A DNA stretch of 64,000 nucleotides, taken from positions 992,001-1,056,000 of the forward strand of contig CAJFCJ010000010.1 in assembly GCA_904063045.1 (NCBI GenBank). Reading direction: 5' to 3'. The position numbers and the translations under genes are program-made. This DNA is from Dimorphilus gyrociliatus (Eukaryota > Annelida > Polychaeta > Dinophilidae). Positions 1 through 34,900 of the stretch are shown in pieces. The notes below the pieces were generated by a model that was given only the letters and a program-made list of their open reading frames with translations, made no database searches and had not been told where the DNA came from. Numbering within the stretch: the first letter of the stretch is position 1; each line of letters starts with the position of its first letter.

Positions 1-1332
1 CCTTCTATCCCAGTATAAAGTATTGTGTATGTCTATCTTGATTCATCCTAGAGAAACATGTAATAAATATATATCAATGACTTTTGACATTTTTTCTATA
101 TCATTGATCATTGTAGATTTGGGTCTATATAATAATATTCATGGTCATATTACTAGAAAACTATTATATATTCCTCTTAATTCATCCCTTTTACTGGCCT
201 CCATGGTGGGAAATTGCTTTGAAACTAATTCAACAGAATCAGAAAGTCTGATTAGAGGAAAATTGAAGTTTTGGTACTGTAAGAATCCTAATCCGATCGG
301 TCGCTTTTCATTACTATATACATCTCTTGACCAAAGTTTAACAATACCTGAATTGGAAATTTATGGAACTCCTGAATTTGATGCATATAGCGTTATAAAT
401 ACAAGGACAGCTTTTATGAATTCAATTGATACAATTAGCACAGATTATCCAAATTATAAAAAATATGGCGTAAAAGCGGTAGACGGTTTTACATGTCCCA
501 TAACGAATAACGTTATAATTCCTGGTTCAAGTTGCGCTATGGGCGTTGATGTAAAAGAGATAAAACTAACGGTGATTTTATCAAAGGTTTACTTAATTAA
601 AGAGATAGTTGTTATTTTACCTATGAACAAATTAAGTATGTGTACAATAATTTTGCTGTCCTACTGAACTAAAGACTCTTTTCCATAGGAAGCGATTCAT
701 TCAATAACGTATTTATATCTGCCGATCAAACAGCTGATCTAATCACCAGAAAACTTTGTAACTTTTATAAGAAAAATTATGAAAAAAATGTAACTTCATT
801 ACCAATATATATTCATTGCTTGGGTGAATTATACGGCGATCAAGTTTCTTTCTATCGATCCGATGGTTTTAATAGATTAGAGATTTGCGAAATATTTGTG
901 CTCGGTCGTAAAGCAAATTTTCCAGGTATTAATTATTAAAATATTAGTAATTTCATTCATATTTCTCATTTCACTAGCTGAAAATTTAGTTGATCGATTT
1001 GGTAAGTAAAATAGTACTTTGGTGAATTATAAAACTTAAATTAACCTTTATTACTAGTAAATGTATGGAGAATGGTTGAAAAAGGAGCAAGAATAGCTGA
1101 ATTATTAGTGTCAAATATCAAATTGAAAACAAAATCTATAACCGAATGTTCAAAATTTTGCTCAAAGACATTCTGTAATACTTTTACTTATTCATTTTTT
1201 AGTGAAAGTTGTCTTGTTTCTAATTATACTTTATCTCCCAAGACAAATAGTAGTACCATATTTATGTATAAAAATAGTGCATCCATTACAATGTCGAGTA
1301 TAAAATCGGTAATTAATCAGACATGCTACTAA
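1..1332 (+). CDS. FTP-domain/PAN-like secreted protein, copy A (3' part only)
   Basis: This is the 3' end of a gene that starts before the window. My exon model is 1-26, 117-635, 689-925, 978-1001 and 1058-1332 (stop TAA), with all introns GT-AG and phase 1. It matches the two downstream genes exon by exon. The motif W/F-x-C-x-(x)-P-N-P-x-G-R-(F/Y) in the 117-635 exon and the Cys-Glu-Ile ending at about 890 are typical of fucolectin/tachylectin-4/pentraxin-1 (FTP, F5/8C-like) domains, which bind fucose or other sugars in known relatives. An 8-residue micro-exon (978-1001) leads to a Cys-rich last exon with a PAN/apple-like Cys pattern (ECSKFC, then TFCNTF). The N-terminal half, with any signal peptide, lies outside. 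The family call is moderately sure and the ligand is unknown. Confidence 0.7.
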
Positions 1333-1808
1333 TATATTAGGCCTATTAAGACCAACTTTCATTTAATGTTAAATATTTTTATTGATGGATTCTTGCAATA
1401 CAGATTAAAGAAACAATTTCATGTTTAAGCGTTCAATATTTGAAATTATTTTCATCTTCTTCGACGAGATATTATTAACAATAAACATTAGTAACTGTAT
1501 ATTATTGTGAGAAGATTTACAAAGAGAAAAGCATTAATTGAATCGATATTGAAGAGAAAAGGTGATAAAGATTTATTAAAAATATTGAACATTTTCTTTA
1601 TAATTTCCTTATTGACATTACATTTCGTGAAACGAGTACTTTAGAGACGTTTCAAAAAAAGGCTTTAAATGTAACATTTATGATATTGTTTTTCAAATGT
1701 TACCTTCTTTATGTAGAAAATAATTAATATATTGCTTATTCAAAATCACACTATTTATTGCCGAGGAGCGTTTAACCATACACTTCCAATGAGATTTACT
1801 GTTGAACG
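1333..1808. other. Intergenic spacer between paralogues A and B
   Basis: This AT-rich spacer of about 476 bp separates copy A from copy B. It must hold the A 3' UTR and the B promoter. I see no ORF, RNA gene or clear repeat in it. Confidence 0.6.
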
Positions 1809-4800
1809 ATGCAATATTTTTATATATTCATCACTTCAATAACTATTCAAAATATTGAATTATCATGTAAGATTTTATTCATTTAACATAATAATTCTCA
1901 GTGGAGTCTAAAGTCTATAAATCACATATATAGCTGGCGTATGTCTAACTAATGACGACTGCTCTGAGGGATTTTGTATTGATGGAACTTGTACTTCTTG
2001 TGAAAAGAATACGTTGTTTGCCTCTATTTGTAACTTTCGTAAGTATTTTATAGTTCCTATGTAACCATCATCTTGCTACTTTTATTTTCAATTTAAAAGG
2101 GAATACTTTAAAAATTCTCTCAAGAGTGTCAGCAAATGGTGATGACACAGATTTAGAAATCAGCGATATTCCCTATAGAGCGAACGTCATTGAAGAATGT
2201 ATTAATCTATGCTTAGAGAGAGACGATTGTATGGGATTTAACATCTTTTCAAATATTGATTTCATTCATTGTTATTTCAAAAAGAAGATAATTCAACCCT
2301 TATCTATTGATACGTCAATAGATTATTTATTTTTAAGAATGGGTACAGCTCATTTATTATTAGTGATACATTATTAGTTAAGGATATATCGAACTAATCA
2401 CTTCAGATATTCAACAGTCCATATGCGGCATTGGCAGTGAACCGTTTGAATACTATCGTGAATGTATACAAATGTTATGGTCTCTTACAGGATGTAAACC
2501 AAATACTTTCGGTTATACAATGTACCTAAATGAACTTATTGGACCATCAATAACCTTAAACATAATTCAATCAAGCATAAAAACGCTTTATTCAAGATCT
2601 TTTCATCATACAAATTCGAACTTTAACGACCAAAAAGTAACTTATTCAAACAGATATCTTTGTTTTGGAGAAACGTCATTTAGCAATCGTAATGTAGCAC
2701 TATATAAACGTACTTTCTCGTCAAACGAAGACATTTGGACGAATAGATTTCATCATTCATATCTTGTTGATGGTGTATATGTCAATAATGCTTCCCTTGG
2801 AAGCTGTTCAAGGTTAAAAAACGAACACGAATGGATTGCAATAGATTTACTATCATCATACAATGTCAGGGCTGTCTCAATCACAACTGGAAATTGCTGC
2901 AGTATAATTTTTAAATAGTTTAATTGATTACTAACATTTATTTTAATATTCATCGTAGTGACGAATCAATATGTTTTCATTCGAGGAATGAATGATAAAC
3001 CATCAGAACAGACGAATATTTTACACACTGCGAATTGTGGAATCTTTCAGATATCACCGAATCAAACTCAAATACAATACATTTGCTCTCCGACTTTTAA
3101 AGCTAGTAGGTATATTCTCATAGCAAATGAACGTAATGAAGAGATAATTATCTGCGAGCTTGAGGTTTTTACCAGTAAGGCTTCAGAATAAGTTTTCAAT
3201 TATCTAATCTTTCTTTTGTTTGAACAGATAATTTAGCTTTGGGAAAATTGGCAATATCTTCGTCTTCTAATAATAAGATTCATACGCCAGGATATGCTGT
3301 ACACGAGCCTAAATTAGACAATTGCTTCTTTTCTAAATTAGAAAGCATGTCGTGGTTTTCTATTGACTTGGCAGCGGAATACTTTGTATATGGTATTGAC
3401 TTGCATTCAAGTGAGGCCTTATTTATTTCGGATATGTTAGATGTAACGATAACAAATGATCCCCCTTTCATACAAATACCAACTTCGATGATACAATGCG
3501 AGAGAATCAATGATATGCTTGAATTTGATTTATTTATTACATTTCTTTGTCCAAGTAAAGATATATTTGGTCAATTTTTGTTCATACGTCAGTCTACTTT
3601 CCGGCTGGTGATTTGTGATATAGAGGTTTGGGGTAAATTTTATAGATCATCCCGTAAGTTGAGGAATAATTTAGAGTTCTATGTAAAATTAATAATTCAT
3701 ATAGCATTTCAAGATGTTGGCTATAAAAAATGGGCTTGGTTATCATCTTATGATACCTTTAGTAATTTTACGGGACGCCTTTTCGATTTTACTCCAACTG
3801 GAGATCATCCAACTTTATATCGAATAGCCTCGAAAAGTGGTAAAAATCCTTGGATTTGTATAGATTTGGCGAGAGTTTATATAGTACATTACATTGGAAT
3901 TTTAATAGAAAAAAACGTTGAAAGTAGTATTATTCTTTTTACGTGAAACCATACTTTTTATTAAAAATGTTTCCGTACGTTTTTGAAGACGCTGTTGAAT
4001 ATAAAACGTTAGGCGGTCATGTCGGCAACGAACCATCTTTTGAATCTAAACATACGTCAGAGAGAAATTGTTTCACATATAGCTTTAATATTCATGGAGA
4101 GTTAGAGAAGAATAGTTTTTCGTTTTTCGCTTGTTCCCCTTCAAAACCAAGTGGGAGATTTGTTTTACTATCGATTCTTACAGACAATGAACCAATAGAA
4201 TTTGTCGTTAGTAAGATTATAGTCTATTCGAATATTATGGACAATTTCAATGAGAGATATAGATATTTAAAGCCAAGTTTCATTGAATACGAATTGCTAG
4301 ATCCGAGCGTCGAAGTAAAGCATCAATATCGATATCCACCAGTTCGATTGTACGATAAGAATCCTGGTATTATACTTAACAATTTTTCGTTTGTTTCTTG
4401 CATACCTATAATATCGAATAATGAAATATTTGTAAGATTAACTTATAATGAATTATACTTGATAGATAGTATCCTTGTTCAAGCAGCATATTTAATACCT
4501 CTTGGTAAGTACATTAGGGATACAGCTATCTTAATAATATACTGTATATATCTTCATTTTATCAATATTATCATATATAGTTAAAGAAGATTATGCAATT
4601 CTATATCCTATTATAGAAAATTCTAATAAAGAGGGAGAAAATTTGATTTGCAGTTTTTATAGAATGAATTTAAATTTCGTAAATAAAAATCCTATTATGT
4701 TTAAATGTCCTAATCAAACATATGGAAATTCTATTACACTTCGTAAAAAACCCTATAATGAGAAATTTGTTTTATGTGATATTGCAGCGTTTGGTTCACT

Positions 4801-5256
4801 TGCTCCAAACCAAAACATAGGTAATATAAAACTACAAAATATATGGCAAGTAACAAATTCAATACATTTGCAGATGTAAACAAAGGAAAATATACAGACA
4901 AAAGTATGGTTTAGATCATTTATGCATTTAAAATATAAATAATTATTAATTTAAAACATATATCTATCAAATTAGAATTATGGAAAATTATTCATCAAAC
5001 AGCAAAGCTGTTGGCACACTATATCGATAAGACAATAGAAAATGTTACAAGTTTAACTCAATGTTCTATAGAATGCGAAAATTATTCTTGTTTATCGTTT
5101 TCTTATTCTATTGTTGAAAAAAGCTGTGCAATTGCCAAAATTCGGATAACTTTATCGAATCTTATAAATAGTGTATCTAGCAAAGACGACTATTTCACTT
5201 TTGCACTTATTGATTGTTATTTAAACGCTGACGTTTGCCAGGCAACATGTCTTTAA
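1809..5256 (+). CDS. FTP-domain/PAN-like secreted protein, copy B
   Basis: Proposed exons are 1809-1866, 1934-2038, 2133-2342, 2407-2901, 2959-3174, 3228-3653, 3714-3923, 3989-4504, 4581-4820, 4874-4903 and 4976-5256. They sum to 2,787 nt, which is exactly 929 codons (928 aa), and every intron is phase 1. Exon 1 codes a hydrophobic start, a plausible but weak signal peptide. Exon 2 is a small Cys-rich module (CLTNDDCSEGFC) and exon 3 is PAN/apple-like. Four diverged FTP/F5-8C-like domains follow; the first has the typical LVDG, a GSCSR-like segment and W-I-A-I-D-L. Next come a 10-residue micro-exon and a C-terminal Cys-rich PAN-like module (CSIECENYSC). It is probably secreted and sugar-binding (inference). 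The 3' splice site of exon 3 (TGTCAG at 2132) was chosen because it alone keeps the frame. Confidence 0.72.
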
Positions 5257-5448
5257 AGTAAATAAAAAGTTATTTGCTTTCATACAAAACAAGTTGTCTC
5301 ATTTTCATTGAACTCTTACATGAATAAGTGAATAATTTCAATCTAATACATTTTTCAACTTATTGATACTTTAACATTATTTCCCCTTGTATTAATAAAT
5401 AATCCCTTAAATCAAACGTACATTTCATTCCACATTATTTAACCCGAC

Positions 5449-8400
5449 ATGGAAGCTTCCTACATCATTTTCTTAGTGTTATTCTTCAATTGTCCTATAT
5501 GGTGGAAAACGTTTGTGTCGGCTTGCATATCCGACTCTAACTGTATTTTAAATAATGAAACATGTATATCAGGAGTTTGTAGTTGTCCGGTTTCAAACAG
5601 GATTTGCTTAGAATGTATTGTATAATATTGTTATATTATTATAATTTATTATATCTTATCATCCTTTAATTAAAAGCTTCAAATTACTTACTACTAAGGG
5701 ATCTTGATTGCTTTCAAAACGACATCGTCGCTTATGACAACATGGATTATGATACTTGTGAGCTTAATTGTGATAAACATCCCAGTTGTTTCGTTTTTGC
5801 GTGGCGTTCAGATATATCGCGTTGCTATCTTAAAAGCACATGCAATTTTCCATTAATGGAAAAAACCAAATCTCCATCATTTTTTATAACAGTTTTCTAC
5901 AAAGGTAAGAGAATTATGATGATTTTTGGGAATGAAGTTAATGTTTTACTGTCGAAATATTTAGATAAGGTGAACAGTCTTTGTGGATCCGCGTCGACAC
6001 AACAAGTACATATTAGAGAATGTGTAGAATATATTTGGGAGAAATATCTTAATTGTAATAAAAATGCTAAAGGATTACTTGATAATCTGGATACTTGGAT
6101 GACTTCTTCTTTGACTTTGGAAGCACTAAGAAACCTGATGAAAGTTTACTCTGTCAATGCTTTCCATTATAGTGAAAGTAGCAGTTATATTTCTGATAAA
6201 TTTAAAAGATACTACTGCTATGGCCCGGATTCAAGTGGAAAATATAACATTGCACTGGGCAAAACAGTATATTACGAGACTAACTTATCTATCGAAGATA
6301 ATTATCACCCAAATCATTTAGTAGATGGAGTAGAATTTTCAAATCCAGAACTAGGAGGTTGTTCACGAATAACAACCCTTTCAACGCAGTCTATTGCCTG
6401 GGTGTCAATTGATATGGCTGAAATGTATTTATTCAGAAAAGTTGTTTTATATCCTGCCGAGAATGGTTGTTTTTCTATTTTCAAATACATCTGTTTTATA
6501 TATCTTCTAATTTCTATTTTCAATTCATTCTTTTTTAATAGGATTAACTCAAAACTTGAACATAGTATTTGGAAGATATAGTCCAAGCTATGCAAATATG
6601 TTATCCACTCCAAACACAAAAACCTGTGCAAGAGACATCATTCTCGTAGGAGATGGCTCGATAGTTGAAGTAGCTTGTTCTCAAGAAATTGTTCACACTA
6701 GATACGTTTCTCTGTTTACCTTTGAGGCCTCACTGATGCTTTGTGAAGTTAAAGTTTTTACAAGTAAGAGCAAATTAAATTTTGCTAGAATTTGTATTAA
6801 TAGTATAAGCTGTTTTTAGATAATATTGCTTTAAAAGGAGAAGCTTTTGCAGCGAATGCTCAATCGATTGACCACTACGCTAGTTTTGCTGTAAGAGAGA
6901 ATACCGATCAACTTTTCTTCCAAACCCATACAAATGTATGGTTTACTGTATTCTTAAGAGCATGCTACCTCGTTTATGGAATAGATCTCTTTAAAGCCAC
7001 TTTTCCTACAGACATAGATGTTTCAGTAACTAATAAAAGTTATGCAGAAACTACACATGCTAACACTCAATTTTGCCATTCAACATCACACAAAAATGAT
7101 GAAAACGTGTATCTATTGTGCTTACACAAATCTATAGGCCAGTTCATCCTAATTCGGGGAGAAACTCTTCTGAAATTTCAAAGAATAGAAGCTTGGGGAG
7201 TTTTAAAGGCAGAAACAGGTTAGAAATTCTGTTAAAACAAGAGAAATTTGTTTTAGATTTCTTTAATCTATCATCTATAGGTGATTATAAAAACGTTGCA
7301 TCTAAGAAACCGTCATGGTCATCGCTGAATTTTCTAGATGACGTAGAGAAATCTCATAACTACTATGCAACAGATGGAGAAGATGGAAAGAATTTGATGA
7401 TGACAAAAGTTGATGATTATCCTTGGTTTTATATTGATTTAATAGAATTTTATACTATTTGGGCCATCGTAATTGTAAAAAGAGCACTTGTCGGAGGTTT
7501 GAATGTTATTAATTTGTAAAATAAGAACATTTATAGTAACTTTTTACTTTTTTTCTCTTTAAATAGACAATAGATACGATTTAAAAGGTCATGTTACTGA
7601 TATTATAAGCATGGATGTAGCAGAATTGTCAGTAATTAATCCAAATTGCTTTGACGAAACGGAGTCTACAGTAGGTAGTCCAGGAGAAGCACTCTTTTGG
7701 AAATGCTTGGAACCCAATCCAAGCGGTCGATATTTGTTAATTTTTCGCCAAGTAGACGACAAAATTACTATAAATGAAATTTATGCTTATGGCTCTCTAT
7801 TAAATGCTCAACCTTTCCACAATCAATTACTACCTATAATTGAAGCCAATACATCTGATCTTCTGGCCAATCATAATATACCACAACACAAGCGATTAGC
7901 TATTAAAGCTATAGACAACAATTTTAACAATATTCCCAAAAAAACATTAATCTATTCATGCTGCTTTCTCCAAGGTATTACTGAAAGTAAACTAGCTATT
8001 TATTTAGATGGAGCACATTCTGTGTCGCAAATTTCCGTTCAATACGAGCTGGAGAGCTTAGGTAAAAATAAACACAAACCATTTAACTTAAGATCAGTAT
8101 AACCTTGATGTTATGTCAATTAAATTTTTAGATTTATCATTCAACCAAGTTGAAGTTACCATTGAATGGACTACAAAATCAATCCTTAATACATGTGGGA
8201 CTTTTGAGACTAATATAAGCAATTACTATGGAATTTCTTATTTACAATGTCAAGAAAGTTTCATTGGGAATAAACTTTCATTCAAAAAGGTTTCTAATAA
8301 GGGAATGGCAATATGCGAAATTAAAATCTATGGGACTTTATTAAAAGGTATATTGAAATAGCTTTTAAGACATTAACTAACTTTAAATTTAAATTTTATA

Positions 8401-8791
8401 TTTAATATAAAGATGGCAGGAATTTATGTGAAGGTATTTGCCACTTTTCATTATACAATTTATAAATTATTTGTTGAAATTCGTTGAAAGAGGGAAATAA
8501 AATTTATATTTCATTTTTCTACCAGAAATCTTCAGGGTAGTACTTCATAAGAGAATTTCTACTTCAGATCGATGCGATCGACAAAAATTTAACGTGCTAT
8601 TTGACGACTGCCTAAAATTTTGTAAAGATTACACTTGTTCATATTTAACATATTTTAAAGACACTAAATTGTGTTGTGCAATAACCTCATATTTATCAAA
8701 TAGTCACATTACTACAACAAATGATAAGACATCTATAACAATTCAAAGGCAACAGTGTAACATCACAGAGAATGTAAATAAGCTATGTTGA
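5449..8791 (+). CDS. FTP-domain/PAN-like secreted protein, copy C
   Basis: Proposed exons are 5449-5614, 5677-5904, 5965-6465, 6542-6763, 6820-7218, 7281-7496, 7567-8061, 8132-8347, 8413-8433 and 8526-8791. They total 2,730 nt, exactly 910 codons (909 aa), with all introns phase 1. The ATG opens a good signal peptide (MEASYIIFLVLFF), followed at once by a six-Cys segment. Next is a PAN/apple-like module (TCELNC, then PSCFVFAW) and then about four FTP/F5-8C-like domains. The first of these is the best preserved in the window: N-I-A-L-G-K at about 6247, LVDGVEF at about 6320, GGCSR, and W-V-S-I-D-M. A 7-residue micro-exon (8413-8433) precedes the Cys-rich tail. The donor at 6466 (GTTGTT) is weak but is fixed by phase and by homology with copy B. 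The gene starts only 192 bp after copy B ends, so this is a tandem duplication. Confidence 0.78.
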
Positions 8792-10163
8792 ATACAAAGT
8801 ATGTGTTAATTTATTAGATTGACTTTTCTTTCGTGTTTCACAGTTGATCAGTAGCAGTTATTGATTGTTCCATCAAATATTTCTATAAATAATATACTGT
8901 ACATCTCAAGTATTTTTTATAGATCTTAAAATATATTTTATATCATTTAATCTTGTAAACAAAATTGATTTATGTTCAAAATAACACGACATGGATATAT
9001 AAAGTTGAAAAAAAAAAACTTTTGATAATGAAAACTTTTCTCTCCTCTGATAAAAAGTAAAAAGGATTCTTGGGAAATATTTTTACCTATAAAAGACTAA
9101 CACTTGACATTGAAGGTCAAAGATGAATGATAAATATATGACATACTTGCATAAATTAATAAATTTTTCATTAGAAAACTGTCGATTGGAAGTTTCCCCA
9201 ATGGTTATAAAGTATAATGTTATATGTATAAGGCTTTTACTGAGAAAATTATTGTTTGAAAGTATAACTTCATTGTAAAAGATTAATTAAGATATAATCA
9301 ATATACCCGTCACAAGATATATTTTTATCAGATTCTCATTAAATAATATGTATATCATGTTTATTACAATTCAATAGTTTTAGCAATAAAACCCTTTCAA
9401 ATGTGTAATTTAGATGAAAATTCATCAGGTTGAATATCTATCAATTAAACATATCTTCCTTCTGAAGAAAAGAGAAATTTCATAATTTTAACATGTTCAG
9501 TTGCCATAGGCTTAATAAAGTTCGTAAGCACTCATTCACCGACATCAATTCTAACCCAATCTGTTATATACTTTATGACGTTGGCCGCGACATTTTGATA
9601 AAATCAACTAAATTTGCTTAAAAACATTCGAATATTTAACATCTGCTTCCCCAAAGGCTTAATACATTATTGAAACTCTATTGATTAGATCTGGTTAGTT
9701 CGTATATAAATAATTTGTTTGACAAATAAAAGTCTTCAGTTTTCCTTGTCACTTTACCTATTAATCATCACTAAACCATCGCTCTTTCGGAAAGTTACTT
9801 ACCTGAATTGACTACAGCTGTGGTTTTTATTATAGAAAAGATGTTTAAATAATTGATACTATTCATTTGTTTAAAAATCATTAAGACATAAAAAGGTAAG
9901 TTCAAGCTAAGAAGACGGATTCGTTTTTTGTTTTATATGAATAGAACAGATTTAGTTATGGAATAAAATTAAAAGGTTAGTATAAATATTTTATTCCTCT
10001 TTCTGACGGCACGTTTTAACCTTTGATAAGAGTAAGGTTAGTAGAACTTTATTTTATTCTTTTATATTAAAGTGACATGGTTGTATATAAAATTGAGAAA
10101 GAAGGTTTTATTGTTCTAAGATGGAATGTTTGTTCGATAATGAATCAATTTAACTATTTATAG
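8792..10163. other. Intergenic region upstream of the giant gene
   Basis: This AT-rich stretch of about 1.37 kb has no convincing ORF. It should contain the promoter and the signal-peptide exon of the giant gene. I tested the ATGs at about 9229, 9499, 9841, 9938, 10078 and 10121, and none opens a hydrophobic leader with a phase-1 donor that fits the 10164 exon. The true start is therefore unresolved. Confidence 0.5.
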
Positions 10164-31934
<21,771 letters not shown>

Positions 31935-34900
31935 ACGATTGAAATAATTATATTAACTATCCCTGCATATATGTTTAAATAGCATTTTGGCAAAAAAGAT
32001 ATTTTGTCTTCTATATTGAATTTAATTATTAAAAAAAAATAGAAAAAAAAAGTATCCTAAAAGTACCCAAGGAGCGAAATCACCCCATGTTTTATTCCTT
32101 CTCTTCTTTTCCTCTTCTACCTAAACTCTGTCTCTCTGTTTTTTCTGCCATAATCCTATCGATATCCAATGTGCCCTCTTATCAATATACATATTAAAGG
32201 AAGATGAAAGCAAATATTTTTCTCAATTGATTGATTTCTTTAATTTATTTATAAGAATTCTTAAAATAATAAATTATATATAATTGTTTTTTTTTTCAAA
32301 AAAAAAAAAACAAAACAAAAGTTTGAATTACTATTGAATTATTCATTCATTAATACTTTGAATGTGTGCTTGAATAATTCTATATTGGAACAAAAAAATA
32401 TAAGGAAATATGTAGTTAGATTTTATAATACTGGCTTTTTTTTATTGATTTTCTTTTTTTGTATTATCTTTCCAACGACTTCACGCTAAAACAAACCGAA
32501 AAAAAGTCATCCCTCAAAAACTTATTATCTATACGTAAGATGCATCGAGTCGATAGCATTCTTCTTTTTATGCCTCTTGGGTAGCCATTAGAGATCATGC
32601 CTTCTGGTGAATTGTAAACCCTCTTTTCTTTCTTTAAAAGACTGAGCCATTTTCTCAAAGGGAAAAAAAAGTGAGAGATCGAAGAACTTCCCCTTTTCTA
32701 TAATATTTGCCTTTTTTTCCCTCTTTCTGTAAGGAGAAATACCAATAAGATTAAAAATTGTCATATTTACTCTACATTCAACGGTTGAAGTGAGGAAATT
32801 ATGCGAAATGATATCAAATGTTTAAGACGAAGTAAGATTAAAGCCTATGACAGTGTGTAAAGCATGAAACATATTAAATACTATAGAAAAGTTGATGATA
32901 CACAGCCCTTGACAATTCTTCATCAAAAAGAAACTAATGCTATTATTAACAGTTCGGATTACACTTTATCTCAGGGGCTATAAGGGTCCATGAATATATT
33001 TGATTTCTTAACCATCCTCTAGAGGGCCGTGTCATTGCTGCGAATAATTTTATTACAAGCCTTCAACCGACAGTGTGGCAAAGACTTTTATACTGTTGCA
33101 GTACCGCCCTCTTCTTTAAGAAGTGACCTCAAATACGCCGATACGCCGCCTTGTGGTGAAATTTCTCTAAAGAGCAATACTGCATCCATTATTGCAGTAG
33201 AGAACAAGCGTCGCTGGTAAGCCTGACACCACAGCAAATTTTCTAGGCCCACGATCAATATTCATCGAATAGGCCTATATGTGCCATAGGAATCTTCATG
33301 TTTACACTTTACTCCGAATAGCACAACTGCAAAATATTGCTACAAAAGATATTTATCGAAATCGAATGGATTACCTTGTCTAATGAATGCAAAAGCAGGT
33401 AAGCGAATTGGCTATATTAGAGAAAAAAGAGCGTCAAGAATTAAAAGAATATAATCAAGATAAAATTTTAAATATGTATTGTAAATATGAATAGTTTGTC
33501 GCCATTTTGAAGCGGTTATTAGTATAAAACATTCACCCGCTACAAAAAAATTTCCAGTTGTCAGTTGTTTTCTAATCGATAAGCCTTAATGATTTCGAGC
33601 CTTTTTAATTCCTTCTCCCGTATTGTTTACTTCCTTTACTCATCCTTCCCATCTTCCTATTTTGCCTTCTCTCAAAGAGAAAAGAAAAGAGGCGGAAGAA
33701 CGCCAAATAATTCCTTTTCTGAGCCACAAGGGAATTTTTTCCTTCTCCTTTCGGTTATTCACCCCAAAAATGTATCAAAAGGAGAAGATGTAACATAGAT
33801 GATAACATTTATACTCTTAGAAACATTTTAAACGTAGAGAAATATAAATATGTTTCCATTCTTCTAAGCAGTTAGAGAAACTACATCAATATTTAGCAGT
33901 ATAAGAAAAGATTACTCTCAGTTGAATAACTCTCCCCTGTTCGATTTTGGCCCCTCCCCGCTTGCATAGCCTTTTTTTCCTTTTCTACCCACTCTCTCCT
34001 CTTTCTCTTTAAGCGTTTTCCCAGATGATTTAACAGAGTGACGAAACGATCTAGAGACGAATCTGGCAACGTTTGTGCAGTTCGTCGTGCGTATAATAAC
34101 GTTTCCTAAATTATCCTTAGCGCCCCTGTTCACTTCGGCTTACTTAGTCTCTAAAAAATTACCTAGACTAAAAATATACCCTAATTTACTGTCCTACTTT
34201 TTTCCTTATATGTTCTATCAATCTACGGTAATATTACACTATACTTATAAACAAGTCAAAAAATATGGCTTGTCCATTCTTTTCTTACCCTTCATTCTTA
34301 AATTAGACCGTTTTTATGGCAGTAATCCGATTAAAAGCGCTAACCGCACGGTTTACTTTTACAAATCAGTTTAAGTGGTAAATGCATCAATTTCACTTAT
34401 TTCGTAAGATACACTACAGCTCTTTGCGAAAAAAGCCCCTTAAAAACAGTCTCATTAAGAACGTAGCTTGTCTGCTAGAACATTGTGACCCTCTTAGGTC
34501 CCTAAGAAAGAGATTTTACCTAATCGGAATCAATCTTCTTTCCCCCTCCTTTCCTTTACTTCTTATAACCCCCTCCGTTTAGTTTATTCCAACAAATTGA
34601 TTGACAATATAAGAATTGGAGGTTAATGACCCTTTCCTTGTTGTGCTAAGAGTGAAAATTAAGTTAGGTCTATTCCATAGAGACCATGCAGGTATTTATT
34701 ATTTCCATGTGACGCGGTTAACGATATTTTTAGTTTTTTTCACCATTCAATGATAGTATAAGTCAATCTAACGGCTATTTCTCTCGGCTTCATTCTTACG
34801 ATATTTAACTTAGTAATACAGAGCCAGTATTTGTACTTTATGTTTTTTTTTCTGCCAACAATCTTCTATTCTTATATTTCCTTTTTCCTCTGTTCTCCCA

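Noticed and set aside
9796-9805. TTACTTACCTG, similar to the 5' end of U1 snRNA
   Set aside because: The following bases do not resemble U1, and it equals a minus-strand splice donor by chance; no minus-strand exon is seen beside it.
33029-33220. 63-codon ORF in a less AT-rich patch
   Set aside because: No coding-like composition or homology. Kept only as a possible 5' UTR exon because of the donor at its end.
34075-34374. 99-codon ORF
   Set aside because: Hydrophobic and low-complexity product of AT/CT-rich DNA, with no splice context.
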